A stretch of 64,000 nucleotides of DNA from Lysinibacillus sp. BPa_S21 (GTDB lineage Bacteria; Bacillota; Bacilli; Bacillales_A; Planococcaceae). The first letter of the stretch is position 1. Every line of letters begins with the position of its first letter. The notes beneath the pieces are model-generated. The model worked only from the letters and a program-made list of their open reading frames with translations, was not told the origin of the DNA and did no database searches. The position numbers and the translations under genes are program-made. Location: positions 372,001-436,000 of the forward strand of contig NZ_JALIRS010000003.1 in assembly GCF_023337795.1 (NCBI RefSeq). Reading direction: 5' to 3'. Shown here piece by piece: positions 1 through 7,704 of this stretch.

Positions 1-21
1 TTCCAATTTTATCATTGACAT

Positions 22-210
22 CGCTAATCATCCTAACGCGGGATTGATTTCCGTTTCCAACTTAGAGCTTTCTTTGAGGCGTCCGAAGAGCTACTTGGAT
101 CGAACGAATGCTGGTCACGAAGGCGCTATCACAGCACGTGATGCTTTCTTCTGCCTGCTCGCTCCACCCAAGAAGTCGCCTAGCATTCACGCACAAAACT
201 TATTGAGGTG
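22..210 (+). repeat. degenerate copy of the GTTGATTTCCG dispersed repeat
   Basis: The stretch keeps recognisable blocks of the dispersed repeat seen better at 57005-57134: GATTGATTTCCGTTTCC near the left end, GGCGTCCGA near 80, the cassette GGTCACGAAGGCGCTATCAC near 112, and CTCGCTCCA near 160, followed by AAGAAGTCGCC. Many mismatches make it an old copy. It lies downstream of the MFS gene and has no coding sequence. Confidence 0.55.
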
Positions 211-219
211 ACGAGCATC

Positions 220-1548
220 TTAACAATTATCATCTGCAACTTTTGAGCCATTAACTTTCAAATGCACTAATAGGCCTATTATCGTCATCACAATTAATGT
301 CGATAAAGCAACTCGACTTGCTAGCGTTCCGTAATCCTTCATCCATAATGTAACCGTTCCATAGATTGCTGGCCCAATAATTGAAGATACTTTTCCCGAA
401 AATGCAAATAAGCCAAAAAATTGACCTCGTTTTTCTTCTGGAGACAATTCAATGATGTACGTTCTAGATGTTACCCACATGGATCCCAGTGATACGCCAA
501 ACATACTACCTGCAATCCAAAACATCCATTGCTCTGTAGAGAAGACAGCAAATGCTAAAGCAATAACCATTAATAACGCCACCAATGTAATCGCACGCTT
601 GGCTCCAATCGCTTTTGTAATATAACCAAATGTAAAAGAACCGATAATCGTTGAAACAGTGGACACTAAATAAAGCACGATAAATTGACCCGATGTAAAG
701 CCAACAATCGTTGTTGCATATACAGCCATCATGGCAATGGTTGTTGCAATTGCATCATTTAAAAAGAAATAAGCAATCATAAACGTAAAAATAGCCTTGT
801 ATTGCTTCATGTCCTTAAAGGTTTGAACAATTTCTTTGTAGCCATCTAGAAATTTAATAGGCTTTCGCTGGGACGTTGGAATCGGTGTATCTTTATTAAT
901 AAAAAATAATGGCAAAGAAAATAATAAATATAAAATTGCCGTTGGAATAAATGCTCGATGGAAATCACTGTTTCCTACATACAAATAAACAAGTAGTCCA
1001 AAAATTGTTCCCAGATAACCAATCGCCACCCCATAGCCAGAAATAAGAGGCATTTCCTCTTTTGTCCCTAAATCACTCATCATTGAATCGTAGAATACTA
1101 GACTTGAGTTAAAGAAAAATTTCGCAATGATAAAACTAGCTACAACTAAAAATAAGCTAAGTGGCACACCCGAATAATTTGTTGACGTCTGTAGATTCGC
1201 AAAAACACCCATCATAAAGGTGAAGAAGATGGAGATCGTTGCAAACCACACTATAAACCTCTTTTTATAGCCCGTATTATCAAGCCATACACCAAAAAGT
1301 GGTGAAAAAATGACAAGGAAAAAGCTAGCGATGGCATTCGCATAAGAAATAAACGTGCTTGCCACCTGCTGCATCACCTCATTCGTCCCTAAAACCTCAT
1401 CCATATAAAACGGGAAAAATATCGTATTAATATTTGAAGAAAATATTGTATTCGCAAAATCATAAAATGCCCACGACAAAATTGGCAACGATAAATAAAG
1501 AGCTAACTGACTCCGATGCTGCACATCTACTGTTGAATTCCGCTTCAT
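220..1548 (-). CDS. MFS transporter, UMF1/Atg22-like family
   Basis: This is a very hydrophobic protein of 442 residues with about twelve predicted membrane segments, a cytoplasmic start (MKRNSTVDV), and the motif WAFYDFANTIF near residue 27, typical of the UMF1/Atg22-like branch of the major facilitator superfamily. Charged loop motifs such as LDNTGYKKR fit the MFS loop 2-3 signature. It probably exports a small molecule across the cell membrane; the substrate cannot be read from sequence. The ATG at 1548 is chosen because GGAGG stands eight bases upstream; a GTG three codons earlier overlaps that site. It stands alone on the minus strand. Confidence 0.85.
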   Translation of the reverse strand: MKRNSTVDVQHRSQLALYLSLPILSWAFYDFANTIFSSNINTIFFPFYMDEVLGTNEVMQQVASTFISYANAIASFFLVIFSPLFGVWLDNTGYKKRFIVWFATISIFFTFMMGVFANLQTSTNYSGVPLSLFLVVASFIIAKFFFNSSLVFYDSMMSDLGTKEEMPLISGYGVAIGYLGTIFGLLVYLYVGNSDFHRAFIPTAILYLLFSLPLFFINKDTPIPTSQRKPIKFLDGYKEIVQTFKDMKQYKAIFTFMIAYFFLNDAIATTIAMMAVYATTIVGFTSGQFIVLYLVSTVSTIIGSFTFGYITKAIGAKRAITLVALLMVIALAFAVFSTEQWMFWIAGSMFGVSLGSMWVTSRTYIIELSPEEKRGQFFGLFAFSGKVSSIIGPAIYGTVTLWMKDYGTLASRVALSTLIVMTIIGLLVHLKVNGSKVADDNC

Positions 1549-1673
1549 AAAACCCACCTCCCATTCTCTATACTATTAAATAAATTCCCCCATGTAATAA
1601 AAAATACCTTTTATTTGAAGAAAATTAACACTATTTACAACATACATTCAGTTTCATTTACCATAATAAAAAA

Positions 1674-1699
1674 ATATCCAAGCCCCCTCGCTTGGATAT
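1674..1699. repeat. duplicate of the hxlR terminator hairpin
   Basis: The 26-bp palindrome ATATCCAAGC-CCCCTC-GCTTGGATAT is identical to the hairpin at 2280-2305 that terminates the HxlR gene. No gene ends next to this copy. The two copies bracket the dispersed repeat at 1912-2198. Confidence 0.8.
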
Positions 1700-1911
1700 T
1701 CTTATGTTATTGAAAAACTATTGTCCAAAATATCCCTTTTCTGTAGGAAGAATCGAGCCAAATACTTCTTTGTAGCTGATATCGCTAAGGTAGCACTGCA
1801 TTTTCGATATCTTGTTGCTGCCGCTCCGCTTTCACACATAAAAACATTGCTGAAGTTTTCTTAACATTATTAATTAGAGTTCATACTAAATGATACAACC
1901 TATGTGAAGTA

Positions 1912-2198
1912 GTTGATTGGAGTGGAGGCTGGGCGACTCCTTGGGGATCAGCGTCACAGATGAGACCCTGGAGCGAGCATCGCGAGTGAAGCGGCTCATC
2001 GGACGCCCCCAGGAAGCTCTGCTCTGCGCGAAAGCGAAGTGATAACGTAGCGACAGCAACAAATGTTTTCTGTAGCGAAAGCGAAGCGTCAGCTACAAAT
2101 GTTTTATCTGTGCGAAAGCGAAGCGACAGCAACAATGTTTTATCTGTAGCGAAAGCGAAGCGCCAGCTACAAAGCGCCCAGCCGGAACGGAAATCAAC
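1912..2198 (-). repeat. dispersed GTTGATTTCCG repeat, expanded copy
   Basis: On the minus strand the element starts with GTTGATTTCCGTTCCGGC at 2198 and ends with CACTCCAATCAAC at 1912. Between the conserved ends are several near-identical modules of the type GCGAAAGCGAAGCG(A/T)CAGC followed by AACAAATGTTTTATCTGT, giving a staircase of cassettes between 2030 and 2175. Short open frames across it are artefacts of the repeat: no ribosome site and no family resemblance. Confidence 0.85.
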
Positions 2199-2273
2199 CC
2201 CTCGTTGTGCAGAAGTGTGATTTTCTTAACGAAATTCACACTCAATTTGCTTGACCATTTTTTCAACTCTCTA

Positions 2274-2305
2274 CAAAAAATATCCAAGCCCCCTCGCTTG
2301 GATAT
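2274..2305 (-). terminator. intrinsic terminator of the hxlR gene
   Basis: On the minus strand the perfect stem ATATCCAAGC / GCTTGGATAT is followed by a T run, eight bases after the HxlR stop codon. Confidence 0.85.
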
Positions 2306-2312
2306 CCTTTGT

Positions 2313-2630
2313 TTATTCTTCTACATTCACCCACATAGAAGACCATTGTTCAATTGCTTTTAGAATTGGAGCAAGTGCATGCCCTTTTTCTGTTAGCTCG
2401 TATTCAATCACGACTGGTGTTGATGGAATAACTGTGCGTTTCACAATGTTCTCAATCTCTAATTCTTTTAATCTTTCCGTTAACACACGACTACTAATAC
2501 CCACCTGATTTTTAATTGTTGAGTATCGTTGGGGACCTTCTAATAACTGATAAATCAGCAAGGTGTTCCAGCTATGATTTAAGATTTTTAGTGCTTTTTC
2601 AAATCGTGGACAAATTTTTTTTTGATCCAA
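2313..2630 (-). CDS. HxlR-family transcriptional regulator
   Basis: The 105-residue product is a winged helix-turn-helix regulator of the HxlR family: the motif WNTLLIYQLLEGPQRYSTI near residue 18 and the wing LTERLKELEIENIVKRTV are characteristic. A cysteine at residue 7 sits where redox- or electrophile-sensing HxlR proteins (HypR, YodB) often carry their sensing cysteine. Translation starts at a TTG behind GGAGGGTAGG. It is divergent from doxX, the commonest arrangement for this family, so it probably represses the doxX promoter and itself. Effector unknown. Confidence 0.9.
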   Translation of the reverse strand: MDQKKICPRFEKALKILNHSWNTLLIYQLLEGPQRYSTIKNQVGISSRVLTERLKELEIENIVKRTVIPSTPVVIEYELTEKGHALAPILKAIEQWSSMWVNVEE

Positions 2631-2714
2631 TTTCCTACCCTCCTAAGTACTTCGTTCTTATATAAGAGTATACCACTTTTTCGAGAATCAGTTTCAAAAA
2701 TAAAATTTAGTTAC

Positions 2715-2743
2715 TTGACAAAAGTTATTTTTAAAAATAAACT
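2715..2743 (+). promoter_or_regulatory. sigma-A-type promoter of doxX with repeat half-sites
   Basis: TTGACA at 2715-2720 and TAAACT at 2738-2743 are separated by 17 bases. The direct repeats TTAGTTACTTG and CTAAGTTACGA flank the spacer, and a palindromic TTATTTTTAAAAATAA lies inside it; together they are a plausible HxlR operator. Confidence 0.6.
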
Positions 2744-2788
2744 AAGTTACGAAATGTAAGTCCAAAAACAAAAGGAGTTAATTTAACT

Positions 2789-3181
2789 ATGCAAAATATC
2801 GGTTCAACTATTTTACGTGTGGTGCTCGGCTTTATTTTTGCAGCCCACGGATTTCAAAAATTTCAAGGTGGTATAGGCTTCACGGCTGATTATTTTGATG
2901 CCATTGGTATTCCAGGCTTTATGGCTTATATTGTTGCCATTATAGAACTAGTCGGTGGTGTAGCAATTATTCTAGGGTTAGGCACAAGACTTTTTGGCGC
3001 TTTATTAACAGTGACAATGATTGTTGCCATTTTTACAGCGAAACTTAGCATTGGCTTTATCGGTGAAAACGGCTTAGCTGGATATGAATTTGATTTAGCT
3101 TTAGCTGCGATTGCTTTATACTTTGCACTTGCAGGGGCATCTAGTTTTTCTTTAGACGCAAAACTTTTTAATAAAGAGTAA
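2789..3181 (+). CDS. DoxX family membrane protein
   Basis: The 130-residue protein has four predicted membrane helices and the DoxX signatures LRVVLGFIFAAHGFQKF near residue 9 and FMAYIVAIIELVGGVAIILG near residue 46. DoxX proteins are small integral membrane proteins linked in several bacteria to oxidative or electrophile stress; in Bacillus and Staphylococcus, relatives are controlled by HxlR or MarR sensors. The ATG follows AAAGGAG at nine bases. The divergent HxlR gene is the likely regulator. Confidence 0.9.
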   Translation: MQNIGSTILRVVLGFIFAAHGFQKFQGGIGFTADYFDAIGIPGFMAYIVAIIELVGGVAIILGLGTRLFGALLTVTMIVAIFTAKLSIGFIGENGLAGYEFDLALAAIALYFALAGASSFSLDAKLFNKE

Positions 3182-3271
3182 TGCTCCCTTCGTTATTTTC
3201 TGTGTGTTACGGATTTGAATTGAGCCTTCCGCATTCATCTCACAACAAGGCGGGAGTCTTCTAAATAAAGA

Positions 3272-3329
3272 AATTTAGAAAGCCCAAAGTATCCATCTAA
3301 GATTGATACTTCGGGCTTCCTAAAATTTA
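3272..3329. terminator. bidirectional terminator between doxX and the dehydrogenase gene
   Basis: A long inverted repeat (TTTAGAAAGCCCAAAGTATC pairing with GATACTTCGGGCTTCCTAAA) lies between two convergent genes with A- and T-rich flanks on both sides. Confidence 0.8.
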
Positions 3330-3357
3330 GTATTCTTCAGTTTTCTAAAAAATTATT

Positions 3358-4221
3358 TTAATAAGCCTTTAAAAGTGCCTGTGTACCGTTTTCACCATAT
3401 CCCTCTTCGATTAATTTTTCATACATATCATAAGCAAGTGCTAGACCTGGTAATGTAATCCCCATTTTTTTTGATTCGTCTAATGCAATTTTCATATCCT
3501 TAACAAAATGCTTTATATAAAAACCTGGTGCATAATCTTCATTAATCATACGGGGTGCTAAATTACTTAACGACCAAGAGCCTGCTGCACCAGACGAAAT
3601 GGATTGCAATACTGTTGGTAAATCAAGTCCAGCCTTTAAACCGTAAGCAAGTGACTCACACACACCAATCATTCCAGAAGCAATAACTATCTGATTACAC
3701 ATTTTAGCATGCTGTCCTGCACCAGCTTCACCTTGATAAACAATATTTTCACCAAAATGTTTCATGATTGATGAAACTTTATGGAATGTAGCTTGGCTAC
3801 CCCCAACCATAATTGACAATGTCCCATTTTGAGCACCGATATCTCCTCCAGAAACAGGAGCATCTAGCGCCTCTACTCCAAACGTTTGGGCATGCTCAAA
3901 AATTTTCTTTGCCAATGTTGGCTCGGAAGTGGTCATATCAATAACGATATTGCCTGATTCAGCTGTTTGAAATAAGCCATTATCTCCAAAATAAACTTCC
4001 TCTACATCTGCAGGATATCCAACCATTGTAAAGGCAATTTCCTTATTTTTAAATGCTTCTGCTGGTGTACTTGCCCAATTTGCACCTAACGCGATAAGTG
4101 GCTCCGCTTTCTCCTTTGTGCGTGTATAAACAGTAACCTCATGACCATTCTTTAATAAATGCTTGATAATACTAGCACCCATAACGCCTGTGCCAATAAA
4201 TGCAATACCCTCTTTTCTCAT
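3358..4221 (-). CDS. NAD(P)-dependent oxidoreductase, 3-hydroxyisobutyrate dehydrogenase family
   Basis: The 287-residue enzyme begins with the Rossmann motif FIGTGVMGASIIKHL and has the family signature DAPVSGGDIGAQNGTLSIMVGG near residue 118-139 (two short blocks) and the catalytic-lysine region GAGQHAKMCNQ near residue 165. The family oxidises beta-hydroxyacids (3-hydroxyisobutyrate, tartronate semialdehyde, 6-phosphogluconate relatives); the exact substrate is not deducible. The ATG has AAAGGAG nine bases upstream. It is monocistronic and ends at a shared terminator with doxX. Confidence 0.85.
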   Translation of the reverse strand: MRKEGIAFIGTGVMGASIIKHLLKNGHEVTVYTRTKEKAEPLIALGANWASTPAEAFKNKEIAFTMVGYPADVEEVYFGDNGLFQTAESGNIVIDMTTSEPTLAKKIFEHAQTFGVEALDAPVSGGDIGAQNGTLSIMVGGSQATFHKVSSIMKHFGENIVYQGEAGAGQHAKMCNQIVIASGMIGVCESLAYGLKAGLDLPTVLQSISSGAAGSWSLSNLAPRMINEDYAPGFYIKHFVKDMKIALDESKKMGITLPGLALAYDMYEKLIEEGYGENGTQALLKAY

Positions 4222-4613
4222 ATGTACATACTCCTTTGTTAGTAAGGCTTTCGATCAATCATTCGCACTTATTTCCATCTTTCAGTTTAATTGAATAAGT
4301 GAGATAATTCAAACTACTCTTTTTTATTCGTTCTAAAATCCTTATGTACTGCATATATACGAGTAAAATCAAATTCGCCTCGGTGTAATCGTTGTTGTTG
4401 TTTGCTGTTGCTGTCGCTTCGTAAACAATTCATACCGATGCTTTATCTTCATTTAGAAAAATTCAGATAAAAAAAAGAGAGCTAGTGATGGGGTATCACT
4501 GCTCTAAAGGGGGAAATGAGAATGTTGCTGTGTTCATCATAATTATTCCCCATAAAATACTTTTTAAACATTTATATTTAAAAAGTTTACACTCTGAATA
4601 CTGGAACATTCTT
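4222..4613. other. 392-bp gene-free stretch with a repeat fragment and the spo0E terminator
   Basis: It contains a small fragment of the dispersed repeat near 4394-4425 (TTGCTGTTGCTGTCGCTTCG) and the spo0E terminator at 4469-4505. The open frame at 4485-4673 on the plus strand crosses the terminator and opposes the Spo0E gene, so it is not called. Confidence 0.6.
4469..4505 (-). terminator. intrinsic terminator of the spo0E-like gene
   Basis: On the minus strand GAGCAGTGAT-ACCCC-ATCACTAGCTC is followed by TCTTTTTTTT. It lies about 110 bases beyond the Spo0E-like stop codon, the only minus-strand gene that can use it. Confidence 0.75.
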
Positions 4614-4790
4614 TCAATCTTCTTGATCTTCTTCTTCTTCAAATGCTGTCTGTCTATAATAAGTATTCATTAACTGATCTAATCTGCGACTCAGTTGAAT
4701 GGTTTTCGCATTTTGTAATCCGTTCTCTACACCTGAGCGAATCATCATCTCACGAGTTTGTTCCATTTGTTTCAAGAGTAGATTGACCAT
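4614..4790 (-). CDS. Spo0E-family aspartyl-phosphate phosphatase
   Basis: This 58-residue gene is short and easily missed. Its product has the Spo0E-type hairpin: LLKQMEQTREMMIRSG, then QLSRRLDQLMNTYY, which matches the family signature SxxLDxLixxY (usually SQELD; here SRRLD). Spo0E-like proteins dephosphorylate the response regulator Spo0A~P and delay sporulation. The ATG has GGAGGG seven bases upstream and the C-terminus is an acidic tail. A terminator follows. Which member of the family it is cannot be told; the Ser-Arg-Arg-Leu-Asp variant may lower activity. Confidence 0.8.
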   Translation of the reverse strand: MVNLLLKQMEQTREMMIRSGVENGLQNAKTIQLSRRLDQLMNTYYRQTAFEEEEDQED

Positions 4791-4881
4791 TCATAAACCC
4801 TCCACACACAAATAATCATACCATTATTATACATTTATATTTCATTTCTTACAGCATTAACTTACGACAATGTTCGACAAA

Positions 4882-5070
4882 TTAGCTTCTTGCAACTTCT
4901 TGGTAAGTATAGATAACGCGTCCATTTTGTTTGGCCTCACCTCTAAAATGTTTAAATAAAGGATGTTTTACAAGTACTTCTCGGAACTCATAAAATTGTT
5001 CCTTCTCAATCTCTATACTTTTCAATTCCCCGTTTTGTAATTGTTTAAGCATATTTTCATATTTTTCCAT
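4882..5070 (-). CDS. conserved small protein of unknown function
   Basis: The 62-residue product (MEKYENMLKQLQ...) is charged, soluble and without cysteines or membrane segments; the middle (KEQFYEFREVLVKHPLFKHF) looks helical and the end (GRVIYTYQEVA) like a strand. I do not recognise the family. The ATG at 5070 is preferred over the GTG five codons earlier because GAGGA lies eight bases before it, overlapping that GTG. It lies upstream of and in line with the spo0E-like gene, 91 bases apart. Confidence 0.6.
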   Translation of the reverse strand: MEKYENMLKQLQNGELKSIEIEKEQFYEFREVLVKHPLFKHFRGEAKQNGRVIYTYQEVARS

Positions 5071-5193
5071 CTTTCCATTCCTCACTTTTTAGTATTTTGT
5101 GTATTAAATTATGAATTATTCAAAAAGGACTTTACGTTTTCCATTTTTTCATGCAAACTGTATATTATTAGTCGATGAAGGAGCTGACTGTCT

Positions 5194-5385
5194 GTGAAAA
5201 TAGCTGAAGTTGGAAATATTATCGAGTTTAAAGATGGTTTACAAGGTATAGTCGAAAAGGTAAATGAAAATTCGGTGATCGTTGATTTAACATATATGGA
5301 GAATTTCGATTCTCTTGAAATTGAAGAAAAAACGGTCGTCAACCATAAACGTTACAAAATTTTATATACGAATGAAGCTCAATAG
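5194..5385 (+). CDS. DUF2187 (YkvS-like) family protein
   Basis: The 63-residue protein is a compact all-beta SH3-like domain: VGNIIEFKDGLQGIVEKVNENSVIVDLTY is the DUF2187 hallmark (split here as VGNIIEFKDGLQGIVEKV and NSVIVDLTY). Family members such as B. subtilis YkvS are of unknown function, probably binding protein or nucleic acid. It starts at a GTG ten bases after AAGGAG and is followed by a terminator, so it is its own transcription unit. Confidence 0.8.
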   Translation: MKIAEVGNIIEFKDGLQGIVEKVNENSVIVDLTYMENFDSLEIEEKTVVNHKRYKILYTNEAQ

Positions 5386-5387
5386 TC

Positions 5388-5434
5388 TGAATAGTCCCTA
5401 TTTGTCTTTATAGATGATAAGGGGCTCTTTTTTT
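5388..5434 (+). terminator. terminator after the DUF2187 gene
   Basis: AGTCCCTATTTGTC pairs imperfectly with GATAAGGGGCT and is followed by CTTTTTTT. Confidence 0.65.
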
Positions 5435-5463
5435 GATAAAATTATAAGCATGGAGGTCGAATA

Positions 5464-6078
5464 ATGCTTACAAATTCGAAACAAACAATAATATTGCTCC
5501 TTTCTTTATTATTCGTTTATGGCATGCTTGCTTTTACCTTTGCTAATCAAGCTGTATTTTGGTACCTATATGCATTTACTTTACTTGTATGTATTGCCAT
5601 TGCAATTTTGACTGGTAAAATTGAAGATCAGTTACCAACCTGGAAGTTTTTACTTTTTGGTATTGGTTACGGTACAATAACATACGGTATTATTCGCTTT
5701 GGCTATTGGCTTGCACCATACATTAATGATTCATCAGTACAATCAGTACAAAAGTTTTTAGCAAATTATGGACCACAAAATATTTGGCACTATATTTTAC
5801 TCGTATTCATTGTTGCAATTGGTGAAGAGATTTTTTGGCGTGGCTATGTTCAACAACAGCTGAAACGCTTTATGCGTCCGATTTTTGCTGTTATTGTAAC
5901 TGCTATTTTATGCGCAATCGCTATTGCAATAAGCGGCTTTATGCTTGGTATGATCGCTGCATTAGTAACCAGTCTTATTTGGGGCTTGTTATATGAATGG
6001 CGTAAAAGTATGCCACTTGTTATTGTAGCCCATGTAGTTTTTGTGCTCCTATTATTTTTAGTGTTACCTTTAACATAA
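5464..6078 (+). CDS. CPBP family intramembrane glutamic endopeptidase
   Basis: The 204-residue protein has about six membrane helices and the CPBP (Abi/CAAX protease-like) motif 1 as GEEIFWRGYVQQQ near residue 120, with the paired catalytic glutamates. Motif 2 appears weakened: the usual FxxxH is not obvious in SLIWGLLYEWRKS, but motif 3-like AHVVFVLL is present near residue 193. It may process peptides or membrane proteins; the lack of a clear second histidine motif leaves activity uncertain. ATG follows GGAGG at seven bases. Confidence 0.8.
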   Translation: MLTNSKQTIILLLSLLFVYGMLAFTFANQAVFWYLYAFTLLVCIAIAILTGKIEDQLPTWKFLLFGIGYGTITYGIIRFGYWLAPYINDSSVQSVQKFLANYGPQNIWHYILLVFIVAIGEEIFWRGYVQQQLKRFMRPIFAVIVTAILCAIAIAISGFMLGMIAALVTSLIWGLLYEWRKSMPLVIVAHVVFVLLLFLVLPLT

Positions 6079-6142
6079 TAACATTAAAACTAGGAAACAT
6101 TTTATCTTTACTAACGTTTAATTAAGAAAGGGAGGGCTTTTC

Positions 6143-6859
6143 ATGCAAAAAAAATTATTTACTGTACCTGCATTATTATTAACAGCTGTTTTAGTCGTAG
6201 GATGTAATACTTCCGAAACAAAGGATTCTGATGCTCAAAAAAAGGAGCCATCAAATACACCAACTGAACAACAGCAACCAGCTTCTACAGACAAAACTGT
6301 AGATGAATCACAAGAAACGCCTACATCAAATGAAACTACTGAAAAATCTGAAACAAATAAAAACGATAATAAAGACAATGCACCTAAAAAAGAACAAGAA
6401 GTTATCTATAAACAAAAAGGTCAAGAAAAAACTGAAAAAGCAACAGAATCTAAAAGTGTTGATCAAGACTTTAAAATGCACCAACTATCTGGATTTAAAC
6501 TTTCTCAAGAAGAACCAGGTAAGGATATGTTAATTTCTAATGACAATCCTGACGTATTTATGCGTATCGAATCTATTGATGCATCACAAGCAAGCTACGA
6601 AGATGTTAAAACTTCTATGTCAGATTATATGAACGCTGTTGGTGAACCATCACCTTTATCTACTGAGGATTTAGCAGCATTTAAGGATGTTAAAAACATT
6701 GAGGGTTATGTTGTGAATTTTGAAGAAGACAAAGAAAAAGTAATCGGTATTGTGATTGAAAAAGATGGTTTAATTACAAAATTTACAATCCACGATAACG
6801 ACGAATTAGATTTATCAGATGCTATGATTAAAATGGCAGCGACTATTTCTAAAAAATAA
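6143..6859 (+). CDS. lipoprotein of unknown function
   Basis: The 238-residue product has a lipoprotein signal peptide (MQKKLFTVPALLLTAVLVVG) with the lipobox cysteine at residue 21 (VVGC). A low-complexity linker rich in Glu, Lys, Thr, Ser and Asn runs to about residue 105, then a folded domain starting MHQLSGFKLSQEEPG. It is therefore a surface-anchored protein held on a flexible stalk. I do not recognise the C-terminal domain. The linker's A-rich codons give an out-of-frame overlapping frame that is not a gene. A strong terminator follows. Confidence 0.85.
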   Translation: MQKKLFTVPALLLTAVLVVGCNTSETKDSDAQKKEPSNTPTEQQQPASTDKTVDESQETPTSNETTEKSETNKNDNKDNAPKKEQEVIYKQKGQEKTEKATESKSVDQDFKMHQLSGFKLSQEEPGKDMLISNDNPDVFMRIESIDASQASYEDVKTSMSDYMNAVGEPSPLSTEDLAAFKDVKNIEGYVVNFEEDKEKVIGIVIEKDGLITKFTIHDNDELDLSDAMIKMAATISKK

Positions 6860-6865
6860 TAATCC

Positions 6866-6909
6866 AAAAAAGACTGTAGACAAACTCGTTTGCTCTACAG
6901 TCTTTTTTA
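6866..6909 (+). terminator. terminator after the lipoprotein gene
   Basis: AAAAGACTGTAGA pairs with TCTACAGTCTTTT around a 16-base loop, with a T run. Confidence 0.85.
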
Positions 6910-7101
6910 TTGTAAATAGAGTTTATAGCTTAATGTGAGCTGCTAGGGACAGTCATGAGAGCGTTACCTAGGACAGGATACTTTACGCTCGCTCCTGCCC
7001 TTCTCTATGCTGCTAATGTCTCAAGGGGGCATTCTAGATTATGTTGGAGGACCATAAAGATAAAGGTAATTTCCCTCCAAGATTCACCTTTTCCTTCCCA
7101 T

Positions 7102-7140
7102 AAAAAAAGTTGCCTCAAAACTCATTGAGACAACTTTTTT
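7102..7140. terminator. terminator of the marR gene
   Basis: AAAAAAAGTTGCCTCAA pairs with TTGAGACAACTTTTTT, abutting the MarR stop codon on the minus strand. It can work in both directions. Confidence 0.8.
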
Positions 7141-7586
7141 TAATAAGACAAATCTTTAATAGATAGTCCTAATTTTTTTAATAACGTGATCGCTTGGTCT
7201 TTTTCCTCAACAGATAGTGCACTCATTAATTCATGTAAATGCTGTTCATGCTTTGGAAATAGTTCTCCCATAAATGCTTCACCTTTGTCCGTAATTTCTG
7301 CATAGGTAACACGGCGATCTGATGGACAAGAGACACGCAATAGATACCCTCTTTTTTCAAGTTTGTCAATAACATACGTAATAGACCCACTAGCTAGCAA
7401 AATTTTATTGCCAATTTGCTGTAATGGCTGTCTTCCTTTATGATAAAGAAGCTCTAATACAGCAAATTCAGTAGGGTTTAATCCATTCTCTTGAAAAAAT
7501 TGATGGGTCATCTCATTTATCGCTTTATGTGCACGTGATAATACTATATATAATTTTAACGATTGCTTTATATCTTCTGACGTCAT
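7140..7586 (-). CDS. MarR family transcriptional regulator
   Basis: The 148-residue protein has the MarR winged helix: NPTEFAVLELLYHKGRQPLQ near residue 36, the recognition helix region ASGSITYVIDKLEKRGYL near residue 65, and the wing SCPSDRRVTYAEITDKG near residue 86. The order and wording resemble the MhqR/YkvE branch that senses quinones and phenolic electrophiles. This matters because a perfect MhqR-type operator precedes yceI at 38945-38962, and this is the only MarR gene in the window. Its own operator is not obvious. Cys at residue 86 could be the sensing thiol; this is inference. Confidence 0.85.
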   Translation of the reverse strand: MTSEDIKQSLKLYIVLSRAHKAINEMTHQFFQENGLNPTEFAVLELLYHKGRQPLQQIGNKILLASGSITYVIDKLEKRGYLLRVSCPSDRRVTYAEITDKGEAFMGELFPKHEQHLHELMSALSVEEKDQAITLLKKLGLSIKDLSY

Positions 7587-7704
7587 ATCCTTTTCCTCTC
7601 AATTCGCGTTTTATACATGCCATTATAGCGATATTAGAAAAGCATTGTCAAAAGCAATATTTGATTTTTAGCCTTTCACGGTGATTTTACCATTCGGACT
7701 CTTC

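Noticed and set aside
1881..2287. Short minus-strand frames with FRAEQSF / LSLRF-type peptides
   Set aside because: They translate the GCGAAAGCG modules of the dispersed repeat; the same peptides reappear in other copies in different frames and no ribosome site is present.
4485..4673. 62-residue plus-strand frame
   Set aside because: It crosses the spo0E terminator and overlaps the antisense Spo0E gene; hydrophobic composition is from AT-rich sequence.
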